Assembly (NCBI RefSeq): GCF_016031635.1
Contig: NZ_JACEGD010000009.1
Coordinates: forward strand, 40,001 to 104,000
Source of the DNA: Bradyrhizobium diversitatis
GTDB lineage: Bacteria > Pseudomonadota > Alphaproteobacteria > Rhizobiales > Xanthobacteraceae
Reading direction: 5' to 3'
Length of the DNA: 64,000 bases
The notes under the pieces were generated by a model. It saw only the letters and a list, made by a program, of their open reading frames with translations. It was not told where the DNA came from and searched no databases. Shown here in pieces: positions 33,035 to 42,419 of this stretch. The position numbers and the translations under genes are program-made. The stretch's first letter is position 1. Each line of letters starts with the position of its first letter.

Positions 33035-34912
33035 ATGACGACGTCAGATACGGCTGTGCATACGCAGCCTTTCCAGGCCGAAGTTTCCGAACTGCTGCAC
33101 CTGATGGTGCATTCCGTTTATTCGGAAACCGATATCTTCCTCCGCGAACTCATCTCCAATGCCTCCGATGCCTGCGACAAGCTGCGCTACGAGGCCATCG
33201 CAAGTCCCGCCCTGCTGGGCGAGGGCGACGCGCTCAAGATCCGCATCATCCCGAACAAGACGGCCAAGACGCTGGCGATCGCCGACAACGGCATCGGCAT
33301 GGAGCGGCAGGAGCTGATCGATCATCTCGGCACCATCGCTCGCTCCGGTACCAAGGCGTTCGTGTCCAAGCTGAAGGAGGCCAAGGACGGCCTCGGCCTG
33401 ATCGGCCAGTTCGGCGTCGGCTTCTATTCAGCCTTCATGGTCGCCGAGAAGATCGTCGTGATCAGCCGCCGCGCCGGCGAGAGCGACGTCTGGACCTGGA
33501 CGTCGTCCGGTGGCTCCGGCTTCGAAATCGCCCGTGCCAGCGAGGAGGACGCGGCGCGCGTGACGCGCGGCACCGAAATCGTCCTGCACCTGAAGGACGA
33601 CGCCAAGAAGTATCTCGAGACCTACGAGATCGAGCGCATCGCCACGGCCTATTCCGACAACATCCTGTTCCCCATCGAGCTCGTGCCCGAAGAGGGCGAG
33701 CCGCGCCAGATCAATTCGGCCAGCGCGCTATGGCAGCGCGCGAAATCCGAGCTGACGGCGGACGACTACAAGAAGGCCTATCAGCAGATCGCCTCCGCCT
33801 TCGACGACCCCGCGATGACGCTGCACTACCGCGCCGAAGGCCGCTACTCCTACGCCGTGCTGCTGTTCGCGCCCTCGACCAAGCCGTTCGACCTGTTCGA
33901 GCCTAACCGCAAGGGGCGCGTGAAGCTCTATGTCCGGCGCGTCTTCATCACCGACGATGCCGATCTGTTGCCGGGCTATCTGCGCTTCATCCGCGGCGTC
34001 GTCGACAGCGAGGATCTCCCGCTCAACATCTCCCGCGAGATGCTTCAGAACAATCCGCAGCTCGCGCAGATCCGCAAAGCCGTGGCGACCCGGGTTGTGT
34101 CCGAGCTCGAAAGTCTTGCCGACAAGGACCCGGAGAATTTTGCCAAGATCTGGGACGCCTTCGGCGCGGTGCTGAAGGAAGGCATCTACGAGGATTTCGA
34201 GCGGCGCGAAAAGCTGCTTTCGCTGTCGCGCTTCACCACCACGTCGGGCGAGAAGCGTTCGTTGAAGCAGGTCATCGCCGATTTCAAGCCGAACCAGACC
34301 GAGGTCTATTATCTGGTCGGCGACAGCATCGAGCGGCTGAAATCCAATCCCCGGCTGGAAGCTGCGACCGCGCGCGGCATCGAGGTGTTGCTGCTGTCCG
34401 ATCCCGTCGATGCCTTCTGGACCTCGATGCCGTCGGAGTTCGACGGCAAGCCGCTGAAGTCGCTGAGCCAGGGCGATCTCAATCTCGACCTGATTCCGCG
34501 CGTCGACGAGGCGGACGAGGCGAAGAAGGACGAGCCGGCCGCGGATGAAGCGGCCACCATCGCCGTGATCAAGGCCGCGCTCGGCGAGCGCGTCAGCGAC
34601 GTCAAGGCCTCGACGCGTCTCACCAGCTCGGCCTCCTGCCTCGTTGCCGACAGCCAGGGGCCCAGCCGCGAACTGGAGCGCATCCTGTCGCAGCAGAACC
34701 GCGGCATGAAGACCAAGCCGATCCTCGAGATCAATTTGCGCCATCCGCTGGTCACCGCGGTCACCAAGGCGCAAACCGGCTCGAAGGTCGTCGACGATCT
34801 CAGCCTGTTGCTGCTCGAACAGGCGCAGATTCTGGACGGCGAATTGCCGGAGGACCCGGCGGCGTTCGCGGCAAGGCTGAATCGGCTCGTGCTGCAGGGG
34901 CTCGGCGCCTGA
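33035..34912 (+). CDS. htpG: Molecular chaperone HtpG (Hsp90)
   Basis: 625 residues, full length. N-terminal ATP-binding GHKL domain: [51 protein letters not shown]; middle domain with [20 protein letters not shown] and [21 protein letters not shown]-terminal dimerisation part at the end. It is an ATP-driven chaperone acting on client proteins in the cytoplasm. A heat-shock promoter precedes it. It is monocistronic. Confidence 0.98.
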   Translation: MTTSDTAVHTQPFQAEVSELLHLMVHSVYSETDIFLRELISNASDACDKLRYEAIASPALLGEGDALKIRIIPNKTAKTLAIADNGIGMERQELIDHLGTIARSGTKAFVSKLKEAKDGLGLIGQFGVGFYSAFMVAEKIVVISRRAGESDVWTWTSSGGSGFEIARASEEDAARVTRGTEIVLHLKDDAKKYLETYEIERIATAYSDNILFPIELVPEEGEPRQINSASALWQRAKSELTADDYKKAYQQIASAFDDPAMTLHYRAEGRYSYAVLLFAPSTKPFDLFEPNRKGRVKLYVRRVFITDDADLLPGYLRFIRGVVDSEDLPLNISREMLQNNPQLAQIRKAVATRVVSELESLADKDPENFAKIWDAFGAVLKEGIYEDFERREKLLSLSRFTTTSGEKRSLKQVIADFKPNQTEVYYLVGDSIERLKSNPRLEAATARGIEVLLLSDPVDAFWTSMPSEFDGKPLKSLSQGDLNLDLIPRVDEADEAKKDEPAADEAATIAVIKAALGERVSDVKASTRLTSSASCLVADSQGPSRELERILSQQNRGMKTKPILEINLRHPLVTAVTKAQTGSKVVDDLSLLLLEQAQILDGELPEDPAAFAARLNRLVLQGLGA

Positions 34913-35072
34913 TGGCCGAGGCAGGTCCGGCATGACGAGGGTGCGCCGCTGGAGCGCCCCCACTCACCTTGCCGTCAACTGTCCCGAGGAACAGGTGCCT
35001 CGAGCGTGGTGTTATGCCATATGAGGTGGCCGGCATCCGTGCCGGCACCGTGATCGATTCGAGGATTTCTCC

Positions 35073-35357
35073 ATGCGCTTGCCGATCTTGACCCTCACCG
35101 CGATTGCGACCCTGTTCGTCGCGGCAGATGCCAGCGCCCAGACCTATGATCCGCGCTATCCGGTGTGCATGCACGTCTATACACCCGGCGGCGGCTTCGG
35201 CGGTGGCGGCGGAGACTATTTCGACTGCTCTTTCACCTCGCTGCCGCAGTGCCGCGCGACCGCGTCGGGGCGCTCGGCGAGCTGCGACCTCAACCCGTAT
35301 TACGCCTTCGATCAGCCCCCGCCGCGCCCGCGCAAGCGGCAGAAGCAGCAATACTAG
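35073..35357 (+). CDS. DUF3551 domain-containing exported protein (tandem copy 1)
   Basis: 94 residues with signal peptide (MRLPILTLTAIATLFVAADA) and the DUF3551 pattern YPVCMHVYTPGGGFGGGGGD, then YFDCSFTSLPQCRATASGRS and CDLNPYY, with four cysteines. A glycine-rich insertion distinguishes it from the neighbour. Small secreted DUF3551 proteins are much expanded in Bradyrhizobium; their role is unknown. The next gene starts 9 bases on and is a clear paralogue. Confidence 0.85.
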   Translation: MRLPILTLTAIATLFVAADASAQTYDPRYPVCMHVYTPGGGFGGGGGDYFDCSFTSLPQCRATASGRSASCDLNPYYAFDQPPPRPRKRQKQQY

Positions 35358-35366
35358 CGGTCCACC

Positions 35367-35657
35367 ATGCGTCTCTCTCGGATCTTCGCCGCGCGAATCT
35401 CGCTCGCCCTGATCGCGGCGAGCGGCGCCCTGCTCGCCGCCGCGCCGTCGCATGGTCAAACCTTCGATCCCCGCTATCCCGTCTGCATGCACGTCTATTC
35501 CGGCGCGAATGGCGGTGGCGGGGACTGGTACGACTGCTCCTTCACCTCGCTGCCGCAGTGCCGCGCGACCGCCTCGGGCCGCGCCGCGACCTGTGACCTC
35601 AATCCGTATTATCCGTTCACCGCGCCGCCGCGCCCGCGCCACAGGCGAAGCGGTTAG
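35367..35657 (+). CDS. DUF3551 domain-containing exported protein (tandem copy 2)
   Basis: 96 residues. Signal peptide to about residue 30 (LIAASGALLAAAPSHGQ), then DPRYPVCMHVYSGANGGGGD, YDCSFTSLPQCRATASGRAA and CDLNPYYPF, aligning closely to the preceding gene. The cysteine positions agree, and the proline/arginine-rich tail differs. Arose by tandem duplication; probably co-transcribed. Confidence 0.85.
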   Translation: MRLSRIFAARISLALIAASGALLAAAPSHGQTFDPRYPVCMHVYSGANGGGGDWYDCSFTSLPQCRATASGRAATCDLNPYYPFTAPPRPRHRRSG

Positions 35658-35901
35658 CGCTGGGGGGATCGCCGGCCGCCAATCCGATGGAGCATGCGGG
35701 ATGATTTGCCGCGTGTTCCTCGAGATTGCGGTGCCATGTCGACCGCCGCGTTGATGGCGGTGGCCAGCTCATCTTGTCCGTCGTCCAGTCGCTTGCATGC
35801 AGCCTGGTATCATCGCCGGGGTCGACCATCCGGTCGAAAGAGATCTTGGCGACTTCGTGCCAGCCCTGCATCAGCTCGAAGCGAATGGCGCCGGCCTGCA
35901 C
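35654..35901 (-). pseudogene. Possible frameshifted remnant of a small protein gene
   Basis: On the minus strand from 35901 one frame has strong coding character (VQAGAIRFELMQGWHEVAKI, then FDRMVDPGDDTRL). About 40 codons in, coding-like composition switches to the +2 frame (KRLDDGQDELATAINAAVDM), which ends at TAA 35654-35656. The two halves join if one indel is assumed near 35797-35810. No family is recognised, and it overlaps the DUF3551 stop by 4 bases. Otherwise this 380-bp gap shows no gene. Confidence 0.35.
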
Positions 35902-36039
35902 GCCGATCCCGCCGGCCTGGTAAAGGATCGCTAGAGTTAATCGCGCACTAACGGAGTTTTACCTTGTCTCTTAACACCTGGGCAGCGCGCGCGGGCTAAG
36001 CTGCCGGACACAAGCAGACGGCCCGAAAGAGTGAACAAT

Positions 36040-37845
36040 ATGACTACCGGCGTCATCGAGCAGCCGAAAGCCGTACACGCACCGTCGGCCTCGAAGATCT
36101 GGCTGAAGGCAATCGAGCTCACTGCGCGGATCGAGGCATTGCCCGGGCGTCTGTTCGCGGACGTCATCGACGATTGGGCACAACGCCAGCCCGGCCGCGT
36201 TGCGCTGGTCACGGCTGACACAAGTCTGGACTATCAAGGCCTGTCGAAGCGCATCAATCGCTACGCGCGTTGGGCGCGCTCGGTCGGGGTAGCCAAGGGC
36301 GATACCGTGGCGCTCATCATGCCGAACGGTATCGACTATCTCGCGGCCTGGCTTGGCATCAGCCGCGTCGGAGGCGTGGTGGCGCTGCTCAATACAAAGC
36401 TGGTGGGACAGTCGCTTGCGCATTGCATCGACGTCGCACGACCGGCGCACATCATCGTCGCGCACGAGCTGACGGAGATGCTGGACGGCGCAACGCCGCA
36501 TCTGAAGGCGCAGCCCAAGGTCTGGACCCACGGTGATGCCCGCAGCCAGCGCGCGATCGATGTCGCTCTCGCCGTCCTCGACGACGGCCCGCTCTCGTCG
36601 GACGAACATGGCGACGTCACGATCGATGATCGCGCGCTGCTGATCTACACCTCGGGCACCACTGGCCTGCCGAAAGCGGCCAGCATCAGCCACCGCCGTA
36701 TCCTCAACTGGGGCTTCTGGTTCGCCGGCCTCACCGGCGCGACTCCGCAGGACCGGCTCTACGATTGTCTCCCGTTGTTCCACTCGGTCGGCGGCATCGT
36801 CGCGCCGTGCAGCATGCTGGCTGCCGGCGGCTCGGTCGCCATTGCGGAAAAATTCTCGGCTTCGCACTTCTGGTCCGACATCGTCCGGCATGACTGCACG
36901 ATGTTTCAGTATATCGGCGAGCTCTGCCGCTATCTGCTGAAGGCGGCGCCGTCGGAATACGAGACCACGCACCGCCTGCGGCTCGTCTGCGGCAACGGTC
37001 TGCGCGGCGACATCTGGGAAGATTTCCAGGCGCGCTTTTCCATTCCGCGCATCCTCGAATTCTACGCGGCGACTGAAGGCAATTTTTCGCTGTTCAATGT
37101 CGAGGGGCAGCCGGGCGCGATCGGGCGCATTCCGCCGCTGCTCGCACATCGCTTTCCCGCCGGTCTCGTCAAGCTCGACCCCGGCAGCGGCGTGCCGCTG
37201 CGCAATGACGAGGGCTTTTGCATCGCCTGTGCTCGCGGCGAGGCCGGCGAAGCCATCGGCCGCATCGGCACCGCGGACGAGGGCGGCGGCCGCTTCGAAG
37301 GCTACACCGATGCGGGCGAGACCGAGAAGAAGATCCTGCGCGACGTCTTTGCCAGAGGCGATGCCTGGTTCCGCACCGGCGATCTGATGCGGATCGACGA
37401 CAAGGGCTTCTTCCATTTCGTCGACCGCATCGGCGACACCTTCCGCTGGAAGGGCGAGAACGTCGCGACCTCGGAGGTGAACGACGCCGTGCGCGATTTC
37501 GCCGGCGTGGTTGATGCCACCACCTACGGCGTCGCCATCCCCGGCGCCGACGGCCGCGCCGGCATGAGCGCGATCGTCGTGAACGAGGGCTTTGACATCG
37601 CCGCGCTGCCTGCGCATCTCGCGCAGCGCCTGCCGGCTTACGCCCGGCCAGTCTTCATTCGCATCTCGCGCGAGCTCGATGCGACCGAGACGTTCAAGCA
37701 GAAGAAGGGCGATCTCGCGCGCGAGGGATTTGACCCGGCTGCGATCTCCGATCCGTTGTTCATGCTCGACCCGAAATCCGGCGCCTATGTCGCGCTCGAT
37801 TCCAGCACATTTGCCGGGATCGTAGACGGCATGATCCGGCTGTAA
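36040..37845 (+). CDS. Long-chain-acyl-CoA synthetase (FATP-like AMP-dependent ligase)
   Basis: 601 residues from ATG at 36040; GTG at 36031 is an alternative start. Features of the fatty-acid transport protein branch of ANL enzymes: P-loop LLIYTSGTTGLPKAASISHR, LEFYAATEGNFSLFNVEG, WFRTGDLMRIDDKGFFHFVD, RIGDTFRWKGENVATSEV and the C-terminal ATETFKQKKGDLAREGFDP. These activate long or very long chain fatty acids, often as they cross the membrane. It lies 120 bp upstream of an acyl carrier protein operon on the same strand and could provide or recycle its acyl chains. Confidence 0.92.
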   Translation: MTTGVIEQPKAVHAPSASKIWLKAIELTARIEALPGRLFADVIDDWAQRQPGRVALVTADTSLDYQGLSKRINRYARWARSVGVAKGDTVALIMPNGIDYLAAWLGISRVGGVVALLNTKLVGQSLAHCIDVARPAHIIVAHELTEMLDGATPHLKAQPKVWTHGDARSQRAIDVALAVLDDGPLSSDEHGDVTIDDRALLIYTSGTTGLPKAASISHRRILNWGFWFAGLTGATPQDRLYDCLPLFHSVGGIVAPCSMLAAGGSVAIAEKFSASHFWSDIVRHDCTMFQYIGELCRYLLKAAPSEYETTHRLRLVCGNGLRGDIWEDFQARFSIPRILEFYAATEGNFSLFNVEGQPGAIGRIPPLLAHRFPAGLVKLDPGSGVPLRNDEGFCIACARGEAGEAIGRIGTADEGGGRFEGYTDAGETEKKILRDVFARGDAWFRTGDLMRIDDKGFFHFVDRIGDTFRWKGENVATSEVNDAVRDFAGVVDATTYGVAIPGADGRAGMSAIVVNEGFDIAALPAHLAQRLPAYARPVFIRISRELDATETFKQKKGDLAREGFDPAAISDPLFMLDPKSGAYVALDSSTFAGIVDGMIRL

Positions 37846-37964
37846 CGGCAACAAAATCCGCCAGATGGGTCCAATTTTATCTGAATTGTCCAAGAGGCCA
37901 TTTACTTCTGTCGGGTAAACAGAGGGTCATTGGGAGGCGGTCATCAAGAGCCGCCGGAACACGA

Positions 37965-38234
37965 ATGATAACGAAAAGCGAGCCAGCCATGTCGGTAAGG
38001 TCAAAGGTCATCGAAGCGATCCAGCAGATCGCCAGAGAGCAGCATGTCGCGCTTCCCGCACTCTCGGACGATCTGTCCCTGCACGAGACGGGTTTCGACT
38101 CGCTCGCCTTCGCCATTCTTGTGGCGCGCCTCGAGGACGAGACCGGCATCGACCCATTCACCATTTCCGAGGACGCTGCGTTCCCCGCCACGGTAGGCGA
38201 TTTCGTGCGGGCCTACGAAAATGTCCCCGCGTGA
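37965..38234 (+). CDS. Acyl carrier protein
   Basis: 89 residues from ATG at 37965 (81 from the alternative MSVRSK at 37989). The phosphopantetheine site is LSLHETGFDSLAFAILVARL, with Ser of DSL as the attachment residue, followed by an acidic helix II/III (EDETGIDPFTISEDAAF). It is not the housekeeping AcpP: it sits alone with a ligase and a reductase and has a more divergent sequence. The ligase gene starts within its last codons (14-base overlap), implying a dedicated partner. Confidence 0.92.
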   Translation: MITKSEPAMSVRSKVIEAIQQIAREQHVALPALSDDLSLHETGFDSLAFAILVARLEDETGIDPFTISEDAAFPATVGDFVRAYENVPA

Positions 38235-39603
38235 GATATTTGCGCTTCGCGACCATCTCGGCGCGGAGCTGAAAGGCCGCACGATCTCCGATGCGCATGA
38301 TGTCGTGTCGCTGACCGACATCCTGTCGCACACGGTTCTCGGCGGCCGTCTGAGCGAGCTGTCCGGCCGCGCGGTACTGCTGAAACTGTCGGACCAGCTC
38401 CGGTCCGGCCTTGCCATGATCGAGCTCGACGGCATCGCCCGCCGCATGCTGCTGTGTCCGCCGGATCTCAACCCGGCGCATCTTGACACGTTGATCGCTG
38501 ATGCCGGCATCGATGCCGTCGTCACCGACGAGCCTGATCGCTGGGCCGGCACCGGCGTTCCGCTGGTCGTCACCGCGCATTTGCCGCTTCAAGCCACCGC
38601 GCCGGCCACGAGCGAGCGTGCGACCGAATGGTTGATGTTGACTTCGGGTACCTCTGGCGTGCCAAAGATCGCTGGCCATACGCTGGAGGCGCTGACCGGG
38701 GCGATCGTTGCCGAGGGCCCTGCGCGCGGACCGGCGCCGGTATGGGCGACGTTCTACGACATCCGCCGCTATGGCGGCCTGCAGATCTTCCTCCGCGCTA
38801 TCCTGTCCGGCGGCTCGATGGTGCTGTCCGATCCGCATGAAGCGCTCGGCGATCACATCGCGCGGTTGAATGCGCGCGGCGTCTCGCACATCTCGGGCAC
38901 GCCCTCGCACTGGCGCAAGCTCCTGATGAGCGGCGCGGCCGCGCAATTCGCCCCGGCTTACGTCCGCCTCTCCGGCGAGATCGCCGACCAGGCCGTGCTC
39001 GACGGCTTGAAGGCGGCGTTCCCCGATGCTTCGGTCGGCCACGCCTATGCCTCGACCGAGGCCGGAGTCGGCTTTGCCGTGAATGACGGGCTGGAGGGCT
39101 TTCCGGCCGACTATCTCGGCAACCGCAACGGCGTCGAGATGAAGGTCGTCGACGGCTCGCTGCGGATTCGCTCGGCGCGCACGGCGCATGCCTATGTCGG
39201 CCGCGACGCGGCGGCGCTTACCGATGCCGACGGCTTCGTCGACAGCGGCGACATCGTCGAGCTGCGCGGTGACCGTTACTACTTCGTCGGCCGTCGCGGC
39301 GGCATCATCAATATCGGCGGGCTGAAGGTCCATCCCGAGGAGATCGAGGCGGTGATCAATCGCCATCCTGACGTGCGGATGTCGCGCGCCAAGTCGCGCC
39401 GCAGCCCGATCACCGGCGGCATCGTCGTCGCCGACGCGATCCTCACTGAGGGCACCGATGCGGCGCGCGCGAAAGAGATACGCGACCAGATCCTGGATCA
39501 GTGCCGCGCCCAGCTCGCGTCCCACAAGGTGCCGGCGGTGATCCGTTTCGTCGAGGCGCTCGACGTCACCCCGGCCGGCAAACTGGCGCGCACCGATGCA
39601 TAA
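38221..39603 (+). CDS. Class I adenylate-forming ligase, probable acyl-ACP loading enzyme
   Basis: 460 residues, shorter than FadD because the N-terminal domain is reduced. Core motifs are intact: EWLMLTSGTSGVPKIAGHT near 137, GHAYASTEAGVGF near 278, FVDSGDIVELRGDRYYFVGR near 340, GGIINIGGLKVHPEEIEAVI, and the A10 lysine in VTPAGKLARTDA at the end. Overlap with the ACP gene by 14 bases and with the SDR gene by 8 bases indicates a single translational unit. Loading an acid onto the ACP is inference; CoA ligation is the alternative. Confidence 0.88.
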   Translation: MSPREIFALRDHLGAELKGRTISDAHDVVSLTDILSHTVLGGRLSELSGRAVLLKLSDQLRSGLAMIELDGIARRMLLCPPDLNPAHLDTLIADAGIDAVVTDEPDRWAGTGVPLVVTAHLPLQATAPATSERATEWLMLTSGTSGVPKIAGHTLEALTGAIVAEGPARGPAPVWATFYDIRRYGGLQIFLRAILSGGSMVLSDPHEALGDHIARLNARGVSHISGTPSHWRKLLMSGAAAQFAPAYVRLSGEIADQAVLDGLKAAFPDASVGHAYASTEAGVGFAVNDGLEGFPADYLGNRNGVEMKVVDGSLRIRSARTAHAYVGRDAAALTDADGFVDSGDIVELRGDRYYFVGRRGGIINIGGLKVHPEEIEAVINRHPDVRMSRAKSRRSPITGGIVVADAILTEGTDAARAKEIRDQILDQCRAQLASHKVPAVIRFVEALDVTPAGKLARTDA

Positions 39604-40318
39604 CGTTCTCGTCACCGGCGGCAGCCGCGGTATCGGTCTTGCCATTGCAACGCGCCTCGTCGGAGGTGGCTTCAACGTGATCGCGGCCGCGCGGCGCGAG
39701 AGCGACGAGCTCAAGGCGGCGATTGTCCGGTCCGAGGGGCGGCTGCATTTCCGCGCCTGCGATCTTGCGGTGATCGATGCGATCCCGGCCTTCGCAAAAC
39801 TGGTGCGCGACGAATTCGGCCCGATCTACGGCCTCGTCAACAATGCCGGCCTCGGCACTGAAGGCCTGCTCGCCACCATGCACAATTCGGAGATTGCGGC
39901 GCTGGTGCAGCTCAACGTGCTGTCGCCGATCGTCCTCACCAAATATGTCGCGCGGCAGATGATGGCCGATGGTGCCGGCCGCATCGTCAACATCTCCTCG
40001 ATCATCGCGACCACGGGCTACAACGGCCTGTCGGTTTACGGCGCGACCAAGGCGGCCGCGACCGGCTTCACCCGATCCCTCGCGCGCGAGGTCGGCAAGC
40101 TCGGCATCACAGTGAATGCGATCGCTCCGGGCTTCATCGACACCGAGCTCACCCACAATCTCTCCGACGAGGGACGCAGGCGCATCGCGGGCCGCAGCGC
40201 GCTGCGTCGCCTGCCGGAGACGGACGACGTCGCGCGCATGGTGGAATACCTGCTGGGCGAAGGCGGCCGCAACGTCACCGGGACGGTGTTCACCATCGAC
40301 GCGGGGAATACGGCGTAA
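39596..40318 (+). CDS. SDR family oxidoreductase, FabG-like
   Basis: 240 residues. MHNVLVTGGSRGIGLAIATR is the NAD(P)-binding motif; NNAGLGTEG, the catalytic Ser in NISSIIATTGYNG and YGATKAAATGFTRSLA (Tyr/Lys) follow; the C-terminus VTGTVFTIDAGNTA is typical of 3-oxoacyl-ACP reductases. ATG lies within the end of the ligase (ATGCATAA). In this operon the natural reading is reduction of a 3-keto group on the dedicated ACP. No ketosynthase or dehydratase is present in the window. Confidence 0.9.
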   Translation: MHNVLVTGGSRGIGLAIATRLVGGGFNVIAAARRESDELKAAIVRSEGRLHFRACDLAVIDAIPAFAKLVRDEFGPIYGLVNNAGLGTEGLLATMHNSEIAALVQLNVLSPIVLTKYVARQMMADGAGRIVNISSIIATTGYNGLSVYGATKAAATGFTRSLAREVGKLGITVNAIAPGFIDTELTHNLSDEGRRRIAGRSALRRLPETDDVARMVEYLLGEGGRNVTGTVFTIDAGNTA

Positions 40319-40444
40319 GCGGAACTCTGACGCCATGATCGTGTTGATCCGGCCCAATGACATTCAGCCGGATTTGGTCGTAAGATGCCCCGCAATCGGT
40401 TGGGTTACGTCAATCGATCTGCCCTAATCGACAGGGAGCAGTCC

Positions 40445-40654
40445 ATGACGACATCAAACATGACCGCTTCAAATCAGGTCCGCGCGGAGCAATCCCCTGC
40501 GAAACCGAATGATGTCCGCTGCCCGCCGATGACACATCAGAATTCCGGCAGTCACGGCCATGAAATGTACCCGCAGCAATTCGTCCGTCTGGTCGGCTGC
40601 CATGATGCGTCTCTCGATGCCTTGCGCAAGCTTCAGGATGAGCGGCTGCACTAA
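40445..40654 (+). CDS. Small hypothetical protein
   Basis: 69 residues from ATG at 40445, with AGGGAGC 6 bases upstream. Polar, with many Asn/Ser and three His, and a C-terminal helix (FVRLVGCHDASLDALRKLQD). Codon composition in the second half is coding-like. A minus-strand frame (40469-40663) overlaps it and begins with ATGA at the stop of the ribbon-helix-helix gene, so the opposite strand is a competing possibility. Confidence 0.5.
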   Translation: MTTSNMTASNQVRAEQSPAKPNDVRCPPMTHQNSGSHGHEMYPQQFVRLVGCHDASLDALRKLQDERLH

Positions 40655-40659
40655 GCCGC

Positions 40660-41058
40660 TCATGTCCGCAGCTTCGGCGAGTCCTTCGGAAGGTCAATTC
40701 GCTCGTGTGAGAATTCCGGCGGGCCTTCGGTGAGGCGGCGGATGCGGCGCTCGCGTTCGTCCGCCGGTAATGCGGGATCGAGCAGCGTCTCGATCTCATG
40801 GACTGCGATCTCTTCGATCCTGGTGGCGTCCGATTCGAGCGGGTGCACCGGCGTGAGGACCGGGGATGCGGTCTTCAAGCCCAGCTCGATCAGCTTGCAG
40901 ATTGCATCCGAGCGAGTCAGCCGATGAGATTCGGCCCAAGCGTCGACGGCCGCCGTCAGCCTTTCGGGCATCTTCACGGCGCTGATCGGGTCGATGCCCG
41001 TGCGCCGCCTGACCGGAGAGGTGGAGTCCTTGTTGCCGAAGTCGGGCACCTCGATCAT
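40660..41058 (-). CDS. Ribbon-helix-helix-like protein (putative)
   Basis: 132 residues from ATG at 41058; a TTG nine bases earlier is possible. A segment VKMPERLTAAVDAWAESHRL then TRSDAICKLIELGLK has the strand-helix-helix layout of Arc/CopG DNA-binding proteins. The C-terminal half is acidic and charged (PADERERRIRRLTEGPPEF). It could be a regulator or an antitoxin-type protein, but no toxin gene partner is evident. Confidence 0.65.
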   Translation of the reverse strand: MIEVPDFGNKDSTSPVRRRTGIDPISAVKMPERLTAAVDAWAESHRLTRSDAICKLIELGLKTASPVLTPVHPLESDATRIEEIAVHEIETLLDPALPADERERRIRRLTEGPPEFSHERIDLPKDSPKLRT

Positions 41059-41271
41059 CCCATGCAACCCTTGGAGGCGATCGACGATAGCCGTTCTCCC
41101 CGGGCCGTCGTTTGATGCCGATCAATGACTCCGCCGCGGCAATTGCAGCGGGGCCGTATCTTGTTGTCCGGGTCGGTTTCGGCCAATGATTGAATTTGGG
41201 GGCGCCGTTCGGCGAACCCGGATCGATCCTGCCACGTATTTGCTTCGTACTCCAACCATCCGGCAACCCCG

Positions 41272-42414
41272 ATGACCTCAGGCGAATCCTTCTATGGCGG
41301 CATTCCCGTCTTCCGAGGCTTCACCAGCCTGATGGACCCGGCGCTGTATTCGCCGCTGCCGGAGGACTGGAGCATCGGCATTGCCGACATCGTCGATTCG
41401 ACCAGGGCGATCGCGGCGCAGCGCTACAAGGCGGTCAACATGGCCGGAGCCGCCGTGATCGCGGCGGTGACGAATGCGTTGGGGGGACGCGAATTCCCCT
41501 TCGTGTTCGGCGGCGATGGCGCGAGCTTTGCGGTTGCGCCGGAGGATGTCGAACTTGCCCGCGAGGCGCTGGCCGCGACCGCGACTTGGGTGCGGGAAGA
41601 TCTCGATCTGACCATGCGCGTCGCACTGGTGCCGGCCAGCGCCATCCGCGTGCAGGGGCTTGACGTGCGCGTCGCCCGGTTCGGGCCGTCGGCCAACCTG
41701 TCCTATGCGATGTTTTCGGGCGGCGGGCTCGCCTGGGCCGACGCCGCGATGAAGCGCGGCGAGTTTGCCGTCGAGGAGGCGCCCGCCGGGGCACAACCGG
41801 ACCTCTCGGGCCTGTCGTGCCGCTTCGAAGTGATGCCGGCGGCGCGCGGCCTGATCCTGTCGGTGCTGGTGATGCCGGCGCGCGGCGTTGATCCGCAGGC
41901 CTTCCGCAAGGTGATCGAGGACATCATCCATCTCGTCGAGCGCAGCCCGGAAGGGGGCCGCCCGGTGCCGCCGCAGGGCCCGCCGCTGAAATGGCCGCCG
42001 CAGGGCGTGGAATTCGAGGCCCGCACCAGGCGCGGGGGTCCGCTGCTCGCGCGCAGAGCCAGCGTGCTGGCCTATACGCTGTTCGCCTATTTCATCATGC
42101 GCTTCGACATCAAGATCGGCGGTTTCGTGCCCAGCCTCTACAAGCGCCAGGTCGTCGAGAACTCGGACTTCCGCAAGTATGACGACGGCCTGCGCATGAT
42201 ACTCGACTGCACCCCGCAGCTCGAGCGCTTGTTGAGCGAACGTCTCGCGGCCGCCGCGCGCGACGGCATCGTACGCTACGGCCTCCATCAGCAGGACGCC
42301 GCGATGATGACCTGCTTCGCGCCGTCGGCGCTGCGCAGCGATCACGTCCATTTCATCGACGGCGCGCGCGGCGGCTATGCCTCGGCGGCGACGGCGCTGA
42401 AGGCGATGATGTGA
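41272..42414 (+). CDS. DUF3095 family protein (class III cyclase-like N-terminus)
   Basis: 380 residues. The N-terminal half has cyclase-like elements: GIADIVDSTRAIAAQRYKAV near 36-55 and FVFGGDGASFAVAPED near 76-91, similar in layout to the metal-binding and dimer-interface segments of class III nucleotide cyclases. The C-terminal half (DIKIGGFVPSLYKRQVVENS, then FRKYDDGLRMILDC) is the DUF3095-specific part. Catalytic function is unproven. It is cytoplasmic and monocistronic, followed by a dispersed repeat. Confidence 0.85.
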   Translation: MTSGESFYGGIPVFRGFTSLMDPALYSPLPEDWSIGIADIVDSTRAIAAQRYKAVNMAGAAVIAAVTNALGGREFPFVFGGDGASFAVAPEDVELAREALAATATWVREDLDLTMRVALVPASAIRVQGLDVRVARFGPSANLSYAMFSGGGLAWADAAMKRGEFAVEEAPAGAQPDLSGLSCRFEVMPAARGLILSVLVMPARGVDPQAFRKVIEDIIHLVERSPEGGRPVPPQGPPLKWPPQGVEFEARTRRGGPLLARRASVLAYTLFAYFIMRFDIKIGGFVPSLYKRQVVENSDFRKYDDGLRMILDCTPQLERLLSERLAAAARDGIVRYGLHQQDAAMMTCFAPSALRSDHVHFIDGARGGYASAATALKAMM

Positions 42415-42419
42415 AAGAC

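Noticed and set aside
35971..37893. Long minus-strand frame opposite the acyl-CoA synthetase
   Set aside because: Mirror frame caused by G/C-rich third positions; the opposite strand has clear ANL motifs.
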